Origin: Bacteroidales bacterium
Lineage (GTDB): Bacteria; Bacteroidota; Bacteroidia; Bacteroidales; JAADJA01
Direction: 5' to 3'
Assembly: GCA_016783885.1 (NCBI GenBank)
Contig: JADHVR010000017.1
Location: 1-54,360 of the forward strand
DNA: 54,360 nucleotides
Shown here: one piece after another, positions 16,424 to 25,774 of the stretch
Layout: the number at the start of each line of letters is the position of its first letter
Numbering within the stretch: the stretch's first letter is position 1
Translations under genes and position numbers: made by a program
The notes under the pieces: model-generated
Seen by the model: the letters and a program-made list of their open reading frames with translations, nothing else
Database searches by the model: none
What the model was told of the DNA's origin: nothing

Positions 16424-17874
16424 TATTTTCTTTTCCTGTCAATAACATTATTTTGTCCGTCAACCATAACCACTTCAAGAGGCATTCGACCTAAAGCATG
16501 TGTGGCACAGCTCAGGCATGGGTCATAAGCCCTGATAGCTACTTCAACAGCATTCATCATGCCTTCGGTAATTTTTCTCTGAGCTGTCATAAACTGTTTT
16601 GCTGCATGGTTTACAGCCACATTCATAGGTTCGTTGTTATTGGTAGTTGAAACTATGAGGTTCGCCATGACAACCTGATCATGCTCGTTGATCTTATAAT
16701 GATGGAACAAAGTACCGCGGGGAGCTTCAAGCATACCAATACCCTCATCCTGTTTGGTCCCTTTTGTTACAAGTTCGCCCTCTAACAAATCAGGATCATT
16801 CAAAAGTTCTTTCATCATTTCTGCGCTATGCAGTACTTCGATCAGTCGTGCCCAGTGGTAGTGCATCGACATATTATTCGGCTTGCCATTGGTATAAGCC
16901 TTAAATTCTTCAAATTCTTTCTGTGCCAGTGGTGTCGGGATAAAATCACAAGTATTTAAACGAGCCAGCGGACCTACACGGTACCAGCCTTTATTTTTCC
17001 CAAATTCAAGCATGTATGGAAATTTCATATAGCTCCAGTTCTTTACTTCTTCTCCGATGTATTTAAGATAATCCTGGGATTCTACATCATGTAGAATTTT
17101 ATTCCCTTCCGAGTCAACAGCCCTTATTACTCCGTGATAGAGATCGAGAGCGCCGTCTTTTCTTACAAGGCTGAGGTGATTTGAAGGAAAAGCAGCAAAA
17201 TTGTCAATAAACTCTTTATTTTCTTTTTGGTATCCTTTCAGGAAGTTAACAGCATCCTGAGACCATGATATCATTTTATCAATGTTTAAAGGATCCGGTC
17301 CGTTAAGGAAACTATCCCTTTCTTCTATTGTAAGATGTTTATTTATACCGCCGGGGATTGCTCCTGTGCCATGTATCTTTTTACCTGCCGTGGCTTTGAT
17401 TATCTCTTGCCCGAATTTACGCATCATTACGCCTTGCACAGCCAGGTCGGGATGTTTCTTTGCTACACCGATAATGTTCCTGATAACAGGATCAGCATCA
17501 ATGCCGAATAACAAGTCTGGTGAAACAAGGTGGAAAAAATGCAATACATGCGACTGGAGCGTTTGTCCGTAGTGCATCAGTCTTCTCATTTTTTCACCGG
17601 TAGGTGTCAGCCCGTCGCCTGTTCCTGCTCCTACAATAACATCTAATGCTTTGGCTGCAGCAAGGTGGTGGCTTACAGGGCAGATGCCGCATAATCTCTG
17701 AACGAGTACCGGAGCTTCCCAGTAAGGCCGTCCCTGTATGAATCTTTCAAAACCCCTGAATTCTACGATATGAAGACGGCTTTGTGAAATATTACCTTCA
17801 TCATCTATATGGATTGTAACTTTTCCGTGTCCTTCAACCCTGGTTACAGGTTCTATTGTTATTTTCTGTTCCAT
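16423..17874 (-). CDS. hoxH: NAD-reducing [NiFe] hydrogenase large subunit HoxH
   Basis: A 483-residue large subunit. Ni-binding cysteines are present: Cys62 and Cys65 in RLCGICPVSHH and Cys453 and Cys456 in DPCLSCATH; the proton-path Glu is in TRVEGHGK. The 24 residues after His459 form the tail removed by the maturation protease. Together with HoxF, U and Y it makes a soluble bidirectional H2:NAD(P) oxidoreductase (group 3d-like by gene content; 3b or 3c less likely because diaphorase subunits are adjacent). It follows hoxY by 73 bases. Assignment to HoxH rests on operon context, since large subunits of groups 3c and 3d are similar. Confidence 0.9.
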   Translation of the reverse strand: MEQKITIEPVTRVEGHGKVTIHIDDEGNISQSRLHIVEFRGFERFIQGRPYWEAPVLVQRLCGICPVSHHLAAAKALDVIVGAGTGDGLTPTGEKMRRLMHYGQTLQSHVLHFFHLVSPDLLFGIDADPVIRNIIGVAKKHPDLAVQGVMMRKFGQEIIKATAGKKIHGTGAIPGGINKHLTIEERDSFLNGPDPLNIDKMISWSQDAVNFLKGYQKENKEFIDNFAAFPSNHLSLVRKDGALDLYHGVIRAVDSEGNKILHDVESQDYLKYIGEEVKNWSYMKFPYMLEFGKNKGWYRVGPLARLNTCDFIPTPLAQKEFEEFKAYTNGKPNNMSMHYHWARLIEVLHSAEMMKELLNDPDLLEGELVTKGTKQDEGIGMLEAPRGTLFHHYKINEHDQVVMANLIVSTTNNNEPMNVAVNHAAKQFMTAQRKITEGMMNAVEVAIRAYDPCLSCATHALGRMPLEVVMVDGQNNVIDRKRK

Positions 17875-17947
17875 ATCTTATTTATTTTTTCTGTATTCTT
17901 AGAAATGTATCAAAAATATATATTTAATGTTGTTTGGTATTGCAACC

Positions 17948-18499
17948 TTAATCAAATTTAATTACTTCATAAGGTAGTTTCATTTCATCACCTGTAACAA
18001 GTGCTACTAATGCATTCCATATCAAATCTGCTCGTGGCGGACAGCCCGGCAGAAAATAGTCAATTTTTACAATTTCATGGCAAGGATATACCTTATCGAG
18101 GATACATGGAAGCTCTGCATCATTTGGTAAAATCTTTTCAGTATTAGAGTTCTTTGTTGATGGTCCGTTCAGATAGGCTTCCGCAAGACATTCTTCAACA
18201 GGTATATCATTTCTCATTGCCGGCAATCCTCCCATGATTGCACATTCTCCAAGTGATATAAGGATCTTGCAATTTTTTCTGAATTCTTTTAAAACGTGAA
18301 CATTTTCACTGTTAGCGCATCCTCCTTCGATAATACCGATGTCGCACATTTGTGTGAATTTTTTTATATCATCAACCGGAGATTTATTAAAATCTACCAA
18401 TTCTATCAATTCCAGGATTCTGTCGTCAATGTCGAGCAATGACATGTGACATCCGAAACAACTGGCGAGAGCTGTTGTTGCAACTATAGGTTTAGCCAT
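17948..18499 (-). CDS. hoxY: NAD-reducing hydrogenase small subunit HoxY
   Basis: A 183-residue small subunit, the short form typical of HoxY, with a single proximal [4Fe-4S] cluster. Ligands are visible in SCFGCHMSLLD, EGGCANSENV, ISLGECAIMGG and PGCPPRAD. It passes electrons from the NiFe site in HoxH to HoxU. No twin-arginine signal is present, so the enzyme is cytoplasmic. A strong Shine-Dalgarno AAGGAGG lies 9 bases before the ATG (18508-18514), uncommon in this phylum. The gap to hoxU is 16 bases. Confidence 0.9.
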   Translation of the reverse strand: MAKPIVATTALASCFGCHMSLLDIDDRILELIELVDFNKSPVDDIKKFTQMCDIGIIEGGCANSENVHVLKEFRKNCKILISLGECAIMGGLPAMRNDIPVEECLAEAYLNGPSTKNSNTEKILPNDAELPCILDKVYPCHEIVKIDYFLPGCPPRADLIWNALVALVTGDEMKLPYEVIKFD

Positions 18500-18507
18500 T
18501 ATTATTT

Positions 18508-18514
18508 CCTCCTT
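18508..18514 (-). promoter_or_regulatory. Strong Shine-Dalgarno before hoxY
   Basis: On the - strand AAGGAGG, 8-9 bases before the hoxY ATG. Bacteroidota genes rarely carry such sites, so it stands out. Confidence 0.6.
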
Positions 18515-18515
18515 A

Positions 18516-19223
18516 TTATTTTGTTACGGGTTCTTCTATTTCACTGCCAATTGGCTTTTTATCGTATTTACGCTGACCGATAGGGGTGATGTAACCTATT
18601 TCTTTTCTTATAATACATCCCACCGGACAAGTGTCCATAGCTTTCCGGGCTTCCTCTTCGGTCATTTTATTAGCAAGTTCATAATCAATGTTGATCATTG
18701 CCTTGTAACCTCTGCCTTTAATTGCAAAGATACTTTTGCCGTCTTTTGTTTTAATCGATCTGACACACCTTTTGCATAAAATACATCTGTTTCTGTCGAG
18801 ATAAAGTTTAGAGCTGTATGCATCGACTTCTTTTTTCTCGAATTCAAAAGGAAACCTCGGTACAAGCATCTTGTACCTGTATGCTAATGCCTGCAAATCA
18901 CAGTTGCCACTCTTTTCACATACCGCACAATAGTGGTTTCCAGACACAAACAATGTTTCAACGATTATCTTTCTTAGTTCCTGAATTTCAGGTGTGTTGT
19001 TTTCAACGATTATTCCATCTGCCACTTCTGTGGTACATGCGGTCATAAATTTACCATTAATCTTTACATTACAAATCCGGCAGGAACCAGCCGCTTCTAT
19101 ACCTTCTAAATGGCATAGTGTGGGAATATATATCCCATTTGCTTTAGCCGCTTCAACAATGTTTTTCCCCTTGTCGGCAAAACATTCTTTTCCGTCAATC
19201 GTGAATTTTATTTTTTCGCTCAT
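18516..19223 (-). CDS. hoxU: Diaphorase Fe-S subunit HoxU
   Basis: A 235-residue NuoG-like Fe-S protein. The N-terminal [2Fe-2S] domain has Cys in PTLCHLEGIEAAGSCRICNV and CTTEV; the His/Cys-ligated [4Fe-4S] site is HYCAVCEKSGNCDLQ; a ferredoxin-like domain with CILCKRCVRS and CPVGC follows. It links HoxY to the flavin subunit HoxF. The length is normal for HoxU. It begins 34 bases after hoxF and continues the same operon. Confidence 0.9.
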   Translation of the reverse strand: MSEKIKFTIDGKECFADKGKNIVEAAKANGIYIPTLCHLEGIEAAGSCRICNVKINGKFMTACTTEVADGIIVENNTPEIQELRKIIVETLFVSGNHYCAVCEKSGNCDLQALAYRYKMLVPRFPFEFEKKEVDAYSSKLYLDRNRCILCKRCVRSIKTKDGKSIFAIKGRGYKAMINIDYELANKMTEEEARKAMDTCPVGCIIRKEIGYITPIGQRKYDKKPIGSEIEEPVTK

Positions 19224-19257
19224 AACAGTTATCCTAATTAATTAATTTTCTAATAAT

Positions 19258-21051
19258 TTATGCTAAAGGAAATCTGCCTACCTCACGGCAGGATTCCTGT
19301 ATTGCTGCTTCAAGATTGAATGTAGTACCGAAATCCTTTCCTTTTTCAATTATTGCTTCATATTCAGGCCTGAAATTTTCGATACTTGAAAGGATGGGAT
19401 TAGCAGCAGTTTGTCCTAATCCACAGCGGTTTGCTATTTTCATTTGTTTTCCCCAGTTAACGAGGTCATCTATATCGCTAATAACTCCTTTTCCGTCGAT
19501 GATTTTTTGCAATTTATTTCGTAGAATTACAGTCAGATAACGGCATGGAACGCAGGAACCACAAGATTCATCAATGAAGAATTCGGTGAAATATTTTACA
19601 ACATCCGGAATATTCCGTTGTTCGCCAATAACAATCATAGCGCCACCGGTTGGAAGGTCCTCATAACAAATAGTTCTGTCAAATTCATTTTCTCCTACCA
19701 ATCTGCCTGACGGTCCTCCGACTTGAACGGCTAAGGGATTTATTGCTCCAGCCATTTCAAGCATTTCCCTGATCGTCATTCCCCATTCAATTTCAAAAAC
19801 TCCAGGATACCTGATATCTCCTGAGATACTGAGCAATTTAGTACCTGTAGTTTCTATAGTGCCCATTGTATTATACCATTCCGCTCCATTGAGTAGAATT
19901 TTAACTACCGAGCAAAGGGTTTCAACATTATTCACAACTGTGGGTTTATCAAGATAACCGACCTGAACGGGGAATGGAGGTCTGTTCCTCGGCTCTCCGC
20001 GCTTGCCTTCGCAAGATTCTATAAGGGCGGATTCTTCACCGCAAATATAAGCGCCGGCTCCGAATTGTATCCTGATATCGTAATTAAATCCTTCAATTCC
20101 GGCTACATTCTTACCTAACCAGCCTTTTTTCCTGAATTCATCTAAATTAAATTCCAAATGATCCTTCAGGTATTCGTATTCCATGCGCAAGTAAAGTATT
20201 CCTTCTTTTGCCCCGATTGCATAACCGGCTATAATCATTCCTTCAAAAAGTAAATGCGGTAGTTCGGTTAAAATAACCCTGTCTTTAAAAGTACCTGGCT
20301 CTCCTTCATCAGCGTTACAAAGCAGGTATTTTTCATCACCTTCCGACTTAGTACAGAATTCCCATTTTATTCCGGTGGGAAATCCTGCGCCGCCTCTTCC
20401 ACGTAAGTTTGAATTTTTTATCACTTCAATAACTTCCTTAGAATTCAATGATGCCATTTTCTTCAATGAATCTCCGGGTTTATAGTCGGAAAAAATGACA
20501 GGTCCTCTCCGGTTAAGGTTATTAGTAACCATTGATTTGATCAGGAGAGACTGGTTTTGACCACCACCATAACTGTTAACCACTTCTTGCGCCGATTTTC
20601 CGGCTCTGAATGCTGTAATCAGTTCTCTTACCCTGAAAGTAGTAACTTTGGGAAAGATAACACCATTAATGATAACTGCCGGCTCCTGGTCGTTCATTCC
20701 TATGCATGAAGTATCATACAAACCGAATAAACCGTCGTTAGAAACACTTCCAAATTTTGTTCCTGTTGCTTTTTCAAATGCTTCGGCAACTTCAGCCCTT
20801 CCCATCATGTATGCGACAAGGCTGTTGTTAAGGTAAATTGTATATTTACCTCGCGGTTGTTCAGAGAAGAAATGATAAAATGAAAGTGTTTGTTCAACAT
20901 CTACTTGTGAAATATTAAGCTGATTGGCAATTTCAGTAATATTATTGCTATCGACACATCCTTTTTCTTTAGTGATTAAGATAAGAATATCCATAAGCCG
21001 GGTAGCGTCATTGCCATACTTTTCAACTATACTTTGAATCTGTGAACTCAT
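19258..21051 (-). CDS. hoxF: Diaphorase flavoprotein HoxF (NuoE-NuoF fusion)
   Basis: A 597-residue NADH-binding subunit. Residues ~1-150 form a NuoE-like thioredoxin-fold domain, and the rest is NuoF-like: GRGGAGFP at Gly218 binds FMN/NADH, YICGEESALIESCEG follows, and Cys497, Cys500, Cys503 (ESCGSCVPC) plus a Cys near 543 (NRCGLGQ) bind a [4Fe-4S] cluster. The NuoE-like domain lacks most of its [2Fe-2S] ligands: the CxxxxC position reads NNSLVAYMMG and the second motif retains one Cys (DTSCIGMND). A separate hoxE gene is not seen. First gene of the hox operon. Confidence 0.9.
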   Translation of the reverse strand: MSSQIQSIVEKYGNDATRLMDILILITKEKGCVDSNNITEIANQLNISQVDVEQTLSFYHFFSEQPRGKYTIYLNNSLVAYMMGRAEVAEAFEKATGTKFGSVSNDGLFGLYDTSCIGMNDQEPAVIINGVIFPKVTTFRVRELITAFRAGKSAQEVVNSYGGGQNQSLLIKSMVTNNLNRRGPVIFSDYKPGDSLKKMASLNSKEVIEVIKNSNLRGRGGAGFPTGIKWEFCTKSEGDEKYLLCNADEGEPGTFKDRVILTELPHLLFEGMIIAGYAIGAKEGILYLRMEYEYLKDHLEFNLDEFRKKGWLGKNVAGIEGFNYDIRIQFGAGAYICGEESALIESCEGKRGEPRNRPPFPVQVGYLDKPTVVNNVETLCSVVKILLNGAEWYNTMGTIETTGTKLLSISGDIRYPGVFEIEWGMTIREMLEMAGAINPLAVQVGGPSGRLVGENEFDRTICYEDLPTGGAMIVIGEQRNIPDVVKYFTEFFIDESCGSCVPCRYLTVILRNKLQKIIDGKGVISDIDDLVNWGKQMKIANRCGLGQTAANPILSSIENFRPEYEAIIEKGKDFGTTFNLEAAIQESCREVGRFPLA

Positions 21052-21106
21052 ATAATATTTCTTTAAAAATTATGTTAATAATTCAGTTGTTAATCAAATA
21101 ACAGGG

Positions 21107-21114
21107 CAAAATTA
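21107..21114 (-). promoter_or_regulatory. Candidate -7 box of the hox operon
   Basis: On the - strand TAATTTTG fits TAnnTTTG and lies 55 bases before the hoxF ATG. No convincing -33 box was found. The region 21052-21229 is divergent with the next gene on the + strand. Confidence 0.35.
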
Positions 21115-21229
21115 TATGTATTTTTAATATTAACTTATAGATAATGAAATTTAGAAGGATTATAAATAATTTAATTAATTTTATCCTTTTTTAAAAAGTT
21201 GTAAACAATTTATTAATAAGACTGCCATT

Positions 21230-21637
21230 ATGAAATTATTTTCAAATATTGCTTTACTTTTGAGGTTATTACTATGGCTTATAGCTATACATTCTTTTGT
21301 TGTCGGCGTTATGCTGATCATATTATCTTGTGATGCTTTAGCTTTTTTCGGTTTTGAAGTTATTGAAAAATTTTTTTCAACACAGGGGGGTGTTTTTCAT
21401 ATTGTGATGACTGTGGCATACATTTTAGCTGCCATTAATATTGGTAAATCTGATTTACTAATTTATTTTTCGATCACTGCAAAATTTATTGCAACGTTCT
21501 TTTTATTTTCGTATTTTTTTCTTGAAAGCCACATTTGGATGGTTCTATTATCTGGTTTTGGTGATTTACTTATGGGTATGATGTTGTTAGTTATTTTTGT
21601 GAATTATAAAAAAAGAGAACATGTTACAAAAAGATGA
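21230..21637 (+). CDS. Small four-helix membrane protein
   Basis: A 135-residue hydrophobic protein with about four membrane helices (residues ~8-32, 48-66, 70-92, 98-122) and a basic tail (YKKREHVTKR). No family was recognised. It overlaps the start of the next gene by 17 bases, so it is probably produced together with that epimerase-like protein and may anchor it to the membrane. It diverges from the hox operon. Confidence 0.6.
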   Translation: MKLFSNIALLLRLLLWLIAIHSFVVGVMLIILSCDALAFFGFEVIEKFFSTQGGVFHIVMTVAYILAAINIGKSDLLIYFSITAKFIATFFLFSYFFLESHIWMVLLSGFGDLLMGMMLLVIFVNYKKREHVTKR

Positions 21638-23249
21638 AAAAACTACAATTTTACTGACAGGCGCCTCAGGTTTTATAGGCAAATATTTTCTTGATATTTT
21701 AAAAGAGAAATATTCTGTTATTGCAATGTCAAGACGCTCAGGTACCGAAGCCGGCGTGCCTTTTCATCCGAATGTCAGATGGGTTCAGTGGGATATTGCT
21801 AATAAATTTACCTATAATGAAGTAATGGGATACCTGATAGGCAGGGGGGGAGTGGATATAGTTGTACACTTAGCAGGCTATTATGATTATGAATATGACA
21901 ACAATCCTGAGTATAAACGAACAAACATCACAGGTACTAAAAATGTTCTTGAGTTATCGAAACACTTAGATGTAAAACATTTTATTTTCGCCAGCTCACT
22001 TGCAGCATGCAGTTTCCCACTAAACGGACAAATCGTTAATGAACAGTCACCTGCTGATGCTAATTTTGCTTATGCAAGAAGCAAAAAGACAGGTGAAGAT
22101 CTATGCCTTGAATATTCGAAATATTATAAATGTTCAATTGTCAGATTGGCAGCGGTTTACAGCGACTGGTGTGAGTATGGACCATTATACCAGTTTTTGT
22201 CAACATGGCTTTCAGGTAAATGGGATTCAAGAATATTAGGAGGAAAAGGCGAATCGGCAGTTACTTATATTCATATTTACGATATGGCTCATTTTTTATT
22301 ACGCTTAATTGATAAAACAAAAATTCTTCCGCAATGCGGTACATATATTGCCAGTCCCAATGAATCAACTTCCCATAGGAATTTGTTTTATATTGCGACA
22401 AGAGATTATTATATAAAAGCCCCAACGCCTGTTTTTATTCCGAAATCTTTGGCTTATCCCGGTATCATTATAAAAAATGTTCTTGGGAAAATGCGATTGG
22501 TTTCAAAACCCTTTGAAAAATTCTGGATGTTAAAGTATATTGACCGGAAGTTGGAAGTTGATGCCTCTTATACTTATAATATCCTTTCATGGCAGCCAAC
22601 TCCCAGGTACTATATTAACAGAAGACTTGTTTTTTTATTAGATAAAATGAAAAGTCATCCGCATGAATGGCATATTTTAAATGAAGCTGCAACAAAAAGA
22701 AAAACTCACAGACCAAATCTTATAATTTATGAACAATTAGTTGCAGAGCAGGAAAACATTGAATACCAGATTATAGAAATTATCCTCGCAGAAGAAAATA
22801 AAGATACTTATAGCAATTTTCAGAAAATAAATCCTAAAGAGCTAAAAATAGATATTAGCACTAAGTACCATTTGATCCTTGCCTCTGTAAGAAGCGCTGA
22901 CCGTAGCCTGATGCTGAAATATTTTGATAATATTGTCTTGCAAAAATATGCTGCCGGCTTTGAACCTGATGAATTAAAGAGTGTGCTTGATGTATTCGAC
23001 AGAATTATTACATCTGTTTTGGGATCGAAGGAAGAATTAAAAAGAATGAAACAGGATATCTACGATTATGTTAGTCTTACAATTCAACTGGCAAAAGATG
23101 TAATTGATGATGTGTATGAAAACCTTGAACAAAGGTTGCCGGAAGTTGAACTTATGGGGTTAACTAAAAAGAAAAAGAAGAAAAAGTTGCAGGAAGATAT
23201 TAAAAAACTAAGTACTTTTTACCAGGAGTTTCTGGAAGGTGAGAAATAA
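21621..23249 (+). CDS. NAD-dependent epimerase/dehydratase with helical C-terminal extension
   Basis: A 542-residue extended short-chain dehydrogenase. The nucleotide-binding GASGFIG is at Gly14-Gly20, the catalytic Ser is in FASSLA (near 125), and YARSK gives Tyr151 and Lys155. Ordinary members end near residue 320-340. Here about 200 further residues follow, mostly helical and charged, with a lysine-rich stretch (KKKKKKKLQ) near the end, of no recognised family. The preceding four-helix membrane protein overlaps it by 17 bases. Substrate (nucleotide sugar, steroid-like, or polyprenyl-linked) cannot be read. Confidence 0.75.
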   Translation: MLQKDEKTTILLTGASGFIGKYFLDILKEKYSVIAMSRRSGTEAGVPFHPNVRWVQWDIANKFTYNEVMGYLIGRGGVDIVVHLAGYYDYEYDNNPEYKRTNITGTKNVLELSKHLDVKHFIFASSLAACSFPLNGQIVNEQSPADANFAYARSKKTGEDLCLEYSKYYKCSIVRLAAVYSDWCEYGPLYQFLSTWLSGKWDSRILGGKGESAVTYIHIYDMAHFLLRLIDKTKILPQCGTYIASPNESTSHRNLFYIATRDYYIKAPTPVFIPKSLAYPGIIIKNVLGKMRLVSKPFEKFWMLKYIDRKLEVDASYTYNILSWQPTPRYYINRRLVFLLDKMKSHPHEWHILNEAATKRKTHRPNLIIYEQLVAEQENIEYQIIEIILAEENKDTYSNFQKINPKELKIDISTKYHLILASVRSADRSLMLKYFDNIVLQKYAAGFEPDELKSVLDVFDRIITSVLGSKEELKRMKQDIYDYVSLTIQLAKDVIDDVYENLEQRLPEVELMGLTKKKKKKKLQEDIKKLSTFYQEFLEGEK

Positions 23250-23392
23250 TAAAAATCATATTCGCCCTGACCTAACTGGTAGAGGCAGGCATGCAGGGCG
23301 GTTACCTGTTTGGTCGAATACATACCTAAACAGGATAAACCGGAAATTCTAATAATGAAATTCCGCTTCGTCGCTAAAGCTATGAAGCGGAA
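23250..23392. repeat. Cluster of REP-like palindromes
   Basis: Four consecutive stems: CGCCCTG/CAGGGCG, CCTGTTT/AAACAGG, GGAATTTC-type (GGAAATTC with GAAATTCC), and TTCCGCTTC (23361-23369) with GAAGCGGAA (23384-23392). The last overlaps the stop region of the convergent protease gene. They may end transcription from both sides. Confidence 0.6.
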
Positions 23393-23871
23393 GTGACAAA
23401 AACCAATTTTTTTACCTTCTTCAGGATTTCAGAATATTTTTTTGTAAGAATCTCCGACAAAGTATTTCCGAAAGTCAGATTGTCAAAAATCTCAATTGCT
23501 AAAATATTTACATTTTCCGGGATTTTTAATCCGATACTTTTTCCTAATTTTAAAGTATCAGGAAATGATATATCGTGTATGTTTTCAAGATGAAAGGTTT
23601 CTTTATAATTTTTAAGAGAATAGTGATAAACATTACCGGGATTCCCGTTTTTTGTTTTTATAGCATCTATAATAACAAGTGTATCATAACCTTTGATTAT
23701 TTCGAGCAAATCCGGACTTCCTGTAAGTGCAGAGGCAAAATCTATTCGATACTTCAGTTTTGGTTCATCCTGAATGGTCAACTCTTTTTTAAGATCGCAT
23801 GCTATTCTGAGACCGATGCCGTCATCAGTCAGAATTTCGCTTCCAAGTGCAAGAATAAGTGTTTTATTCAT
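23380..23871 (-). CDS. Second [NiFe] hydrogenase maturation protease
   Basis: A 163-residue HycI/HyaD-type endopeptidase. The signature is LALGSEILTDDGIG (GSxxxxDDG), with the second acidic position in LVIIDAIKTKNG and a conserved HxxS element (IHDISFPDTLKLG). It is only distantly alike to the HoxW-like protease at 15941-16423. It stands alone between the two hydrogenase operons; because each large subunit usually has a dedicated protease, I infer that it serves the Mvh-type large subunit encoded at 31166-32629. Confidence 0.85.
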   Translation of the reverse strand: MNKTLILALGSEILTDDGIGLRIACDLKKELTIQDEPKLKYRIDFASALTGSPDLLEIIKGYDTLVIIDAIKTKNGNPGNVYHYSLKNYKETFHLENIHDISFPDTLKLGKSIGLKIPENVNILAIEIFDNLTFGNTLSEILTKKYSEILKKVKKLVFVTSAS

Positions 23872-23893
23872 TGATGTTATTTAGAGGCATTTC

Positions 23894-23941
23894 TTTACGT
23901 CTTAGCGACCTGGCGAGAAAAATATCACGTTAAGACGTAAA
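23894..23941. repeat. Inverted repeat TTTACGTCTTA
   Basis: TTTACGTCTTA (23894-23904) pairs with TAAGACGTAAA (23931-23941). Just after it, GACCTGTCAGGT (23963-23974) is a short palindrome that recurs at 30354-30366. Confidence 0.5.
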
Positions 23942-24117
23942 TAAAGTGTAGCTTTTCTTTTCGACCTGTCAGGTTATGCTGTCACACAGGACAGCGTTCA
24001 ACTTTATATGTTTGCAAATTCAAAAATAGTAATAAAAATTTAAATTACAAGTTAGCTTAACAAGGGACCGATCTTGGTACAAAGATACCGTCTGTAAGGT
24101 ATTGATGTTTATTTTTT

Positions 24118-25716
24118 TTATTTCAGAATTACTATTTTACCTCTTTCAATTGCGTTTAAACCGCTTTGCAGGTAATAAAAGTACGTGCCGCTTGACACCT
24201 CTCTGATATCCCATACTGTTTTTTCGTTTTTTAAGTGTAGTGTTGTCAACATTTGCCCAAAAACATCACTTACTATAAGTTTGCATTTCCCACAATTGGG
24301 GGGATTAAGGGAGGTCTCAAACACAACATAATCCATTGCAGGATTGGGATATACTTTTATAGCATTGTCTGTTGTTTGTGTGTTAATAATGTTTGTTGAG
24401 GTATCTTTTATTTCAAATATCCAGTAATCAGGGTAAATTATGGCATACGGGTCGCACTCTACATCATAAGAGGGACCTAAATTGGTTTGGCCTGCTATTA
24501 CAAAATTATTATCGCTCTTTTTTACTACGCCGAAATCCAACCTGTCATCTCCTTCTCCTCCGATACATTGTTGCCATAACAACTCACCATCACTGCTTAA
24601 CTTTACCATCCAAATATCGTTATCATATTCACTTAAAGTGTGGTTACCTGATACATCACCATCATGGGATTCTGTCATACCAACTATTTTAAATCCACCA
24701 TCACTTTCTTGAAAAACATTTGTAGCATACTCATATCTCGAACCCCCAAGACATTTTTGCCAAATAATATTTCCATAGTAATCAATTTTTACAGTCCAAA
24801 TGTCACCTTCGCCATGCCAACCGGAAATATCGCCATCATTTGAACTGGCATACCCAACAAATAGATAACCATCTACTAATTCCATTAGCTCCCACACACC
24901 ATCATAATCACTACCACCGTAACACTGCTGCCATTCAATGTTACGTAAGGAATCCAGCTTGATAAGAACCCCATCTGCCTGCCCGTGGGTTTCACAGTTT
25001 AAATTGCCGCCTCCTGTTAGTTTTGACGAACCTCCCACAAGAAAACCGCCGTCAGAGGTTTGGATAATTGCCTGTCCGTAATCTTGCCAGTCGGTGCCAA
25101 TTGTAAAATCCCACCCAATTTCTCCCTCGCTATTGAGTTTTATCATCCATATATCATACAAACCATAATTAACACTAACATCTCCATATTCGGAACCTGA
25201 CCAACCTAATGCAACAACACCTCCGTCATTGGTTGGTGTGCCTGTCCACATCTGGTCAAGCCCGTTGCCCCCAACAATCTTATCCCAAAGAATGTTACCG
25301 GAACTGTCAATCTTAACAATCCAAAAATCAGTTGATTCAGGAAAAGGGTCATAACTTATATCTCCATTTGATGAATATGATGAACAAAGCAAAAAAAAGT
25401 TATTTCCATCAGCAGGAAAAATTCTAAAAATACCATCACCATTAGTACCTCCATAAGTTTTTTCCCAAAGCAATTCACCTATGATATTAGTTTTTAACAA
25501 CCAACCATCTGTTGCACCATGATTATATGAAATATTACCATCATTTGATTTCGTACTACCTGCAATTAGGTATCCATTCTGGATTACAATTATATCATAA
25601 GCATGATCATTTTCACTACCACCAAAGCATTGTTGCCAGGTAATTTCCATATTTTGGCCAAATAAGAATTCCGAAAACAAAATAATTATTGATAATATTG
25701 TAAGTAATGTTTTCAT
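24118..25716 (-). CDS. T9SS-sorted secreted beta-propeller-like protein
   Basis: A 532-residue exported protein: signal peptide at the N-terminus (MKTLLTILSIIILF, cleavage near FGQ), then about eight repeats built around WQQC(Y/F/I)GG..D and GG(F/Y).(I/V)(A/V)G.S, separated by WLLK/WIVKIDSSG elements, as in propellers found in gut and sediment Bacteroidota. The last ~80 residues are a type A T9SS sorting domain (KVYPNPAMDYVVFE ... SGTYFYYLQSG). The ATG at 25716 is chosen over the upstream frame start because it begins with the signal peptide. The protein is probably displayed on the cell surface or released. It is the last of three T9SS genes. Confidence 0.8.
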   Translation of the reverse strand: MKTLLTILSIIILFSEFLFGQNMEITWQQCFGGSENDHAYDIIVIQNGYLIAGSTKSNDGNISYNHGATDGWLLKTNIIGELLWEKTYGGTNGDGIFRIFPADGNNFFLLCSSYSSNGDISYDPFPESTDFWIVKIDSSGNILWDKIVGGNGLDQMWTGTPTNDGGVVALGWSGSEYGDVSVNYGLYDIWMIKLNSEGEIGWDFTIGTDWQDYGQAIIQTSDGGFLVGGSSKLTGGGNLNCETHGQADGVLIKLDSLRNIEWQQCYGGSDYDGVWELMELVDGYLFVGYASSNDGDISGWHGEGDIWTVKIDYYGNIIWQKCLGGSRYEYATNVFQESDGGFKIVGMTESHDGDVSGNHTLSEYDNDIWMVKLSSDGELLWQQCIGGEGDDRLDFGVVKKSDNNFVIAGQTNLGPSYDVECDPYAIIYPDYWIFEIKDTSTNIINTQTTDNAIKVYPNPAMDYVVFETSLNPPNCGKCKLIVSDVFGQMLTTLHLKNEKTVWDIREVSSGTYFYYLQSGLNAIERGKIVILK

Positions 25717-25774
25717 TGTTTTGTAATTTACAAAAAGTGCTATGCCATAAGCAATGACATAGCACAATTTTAAT

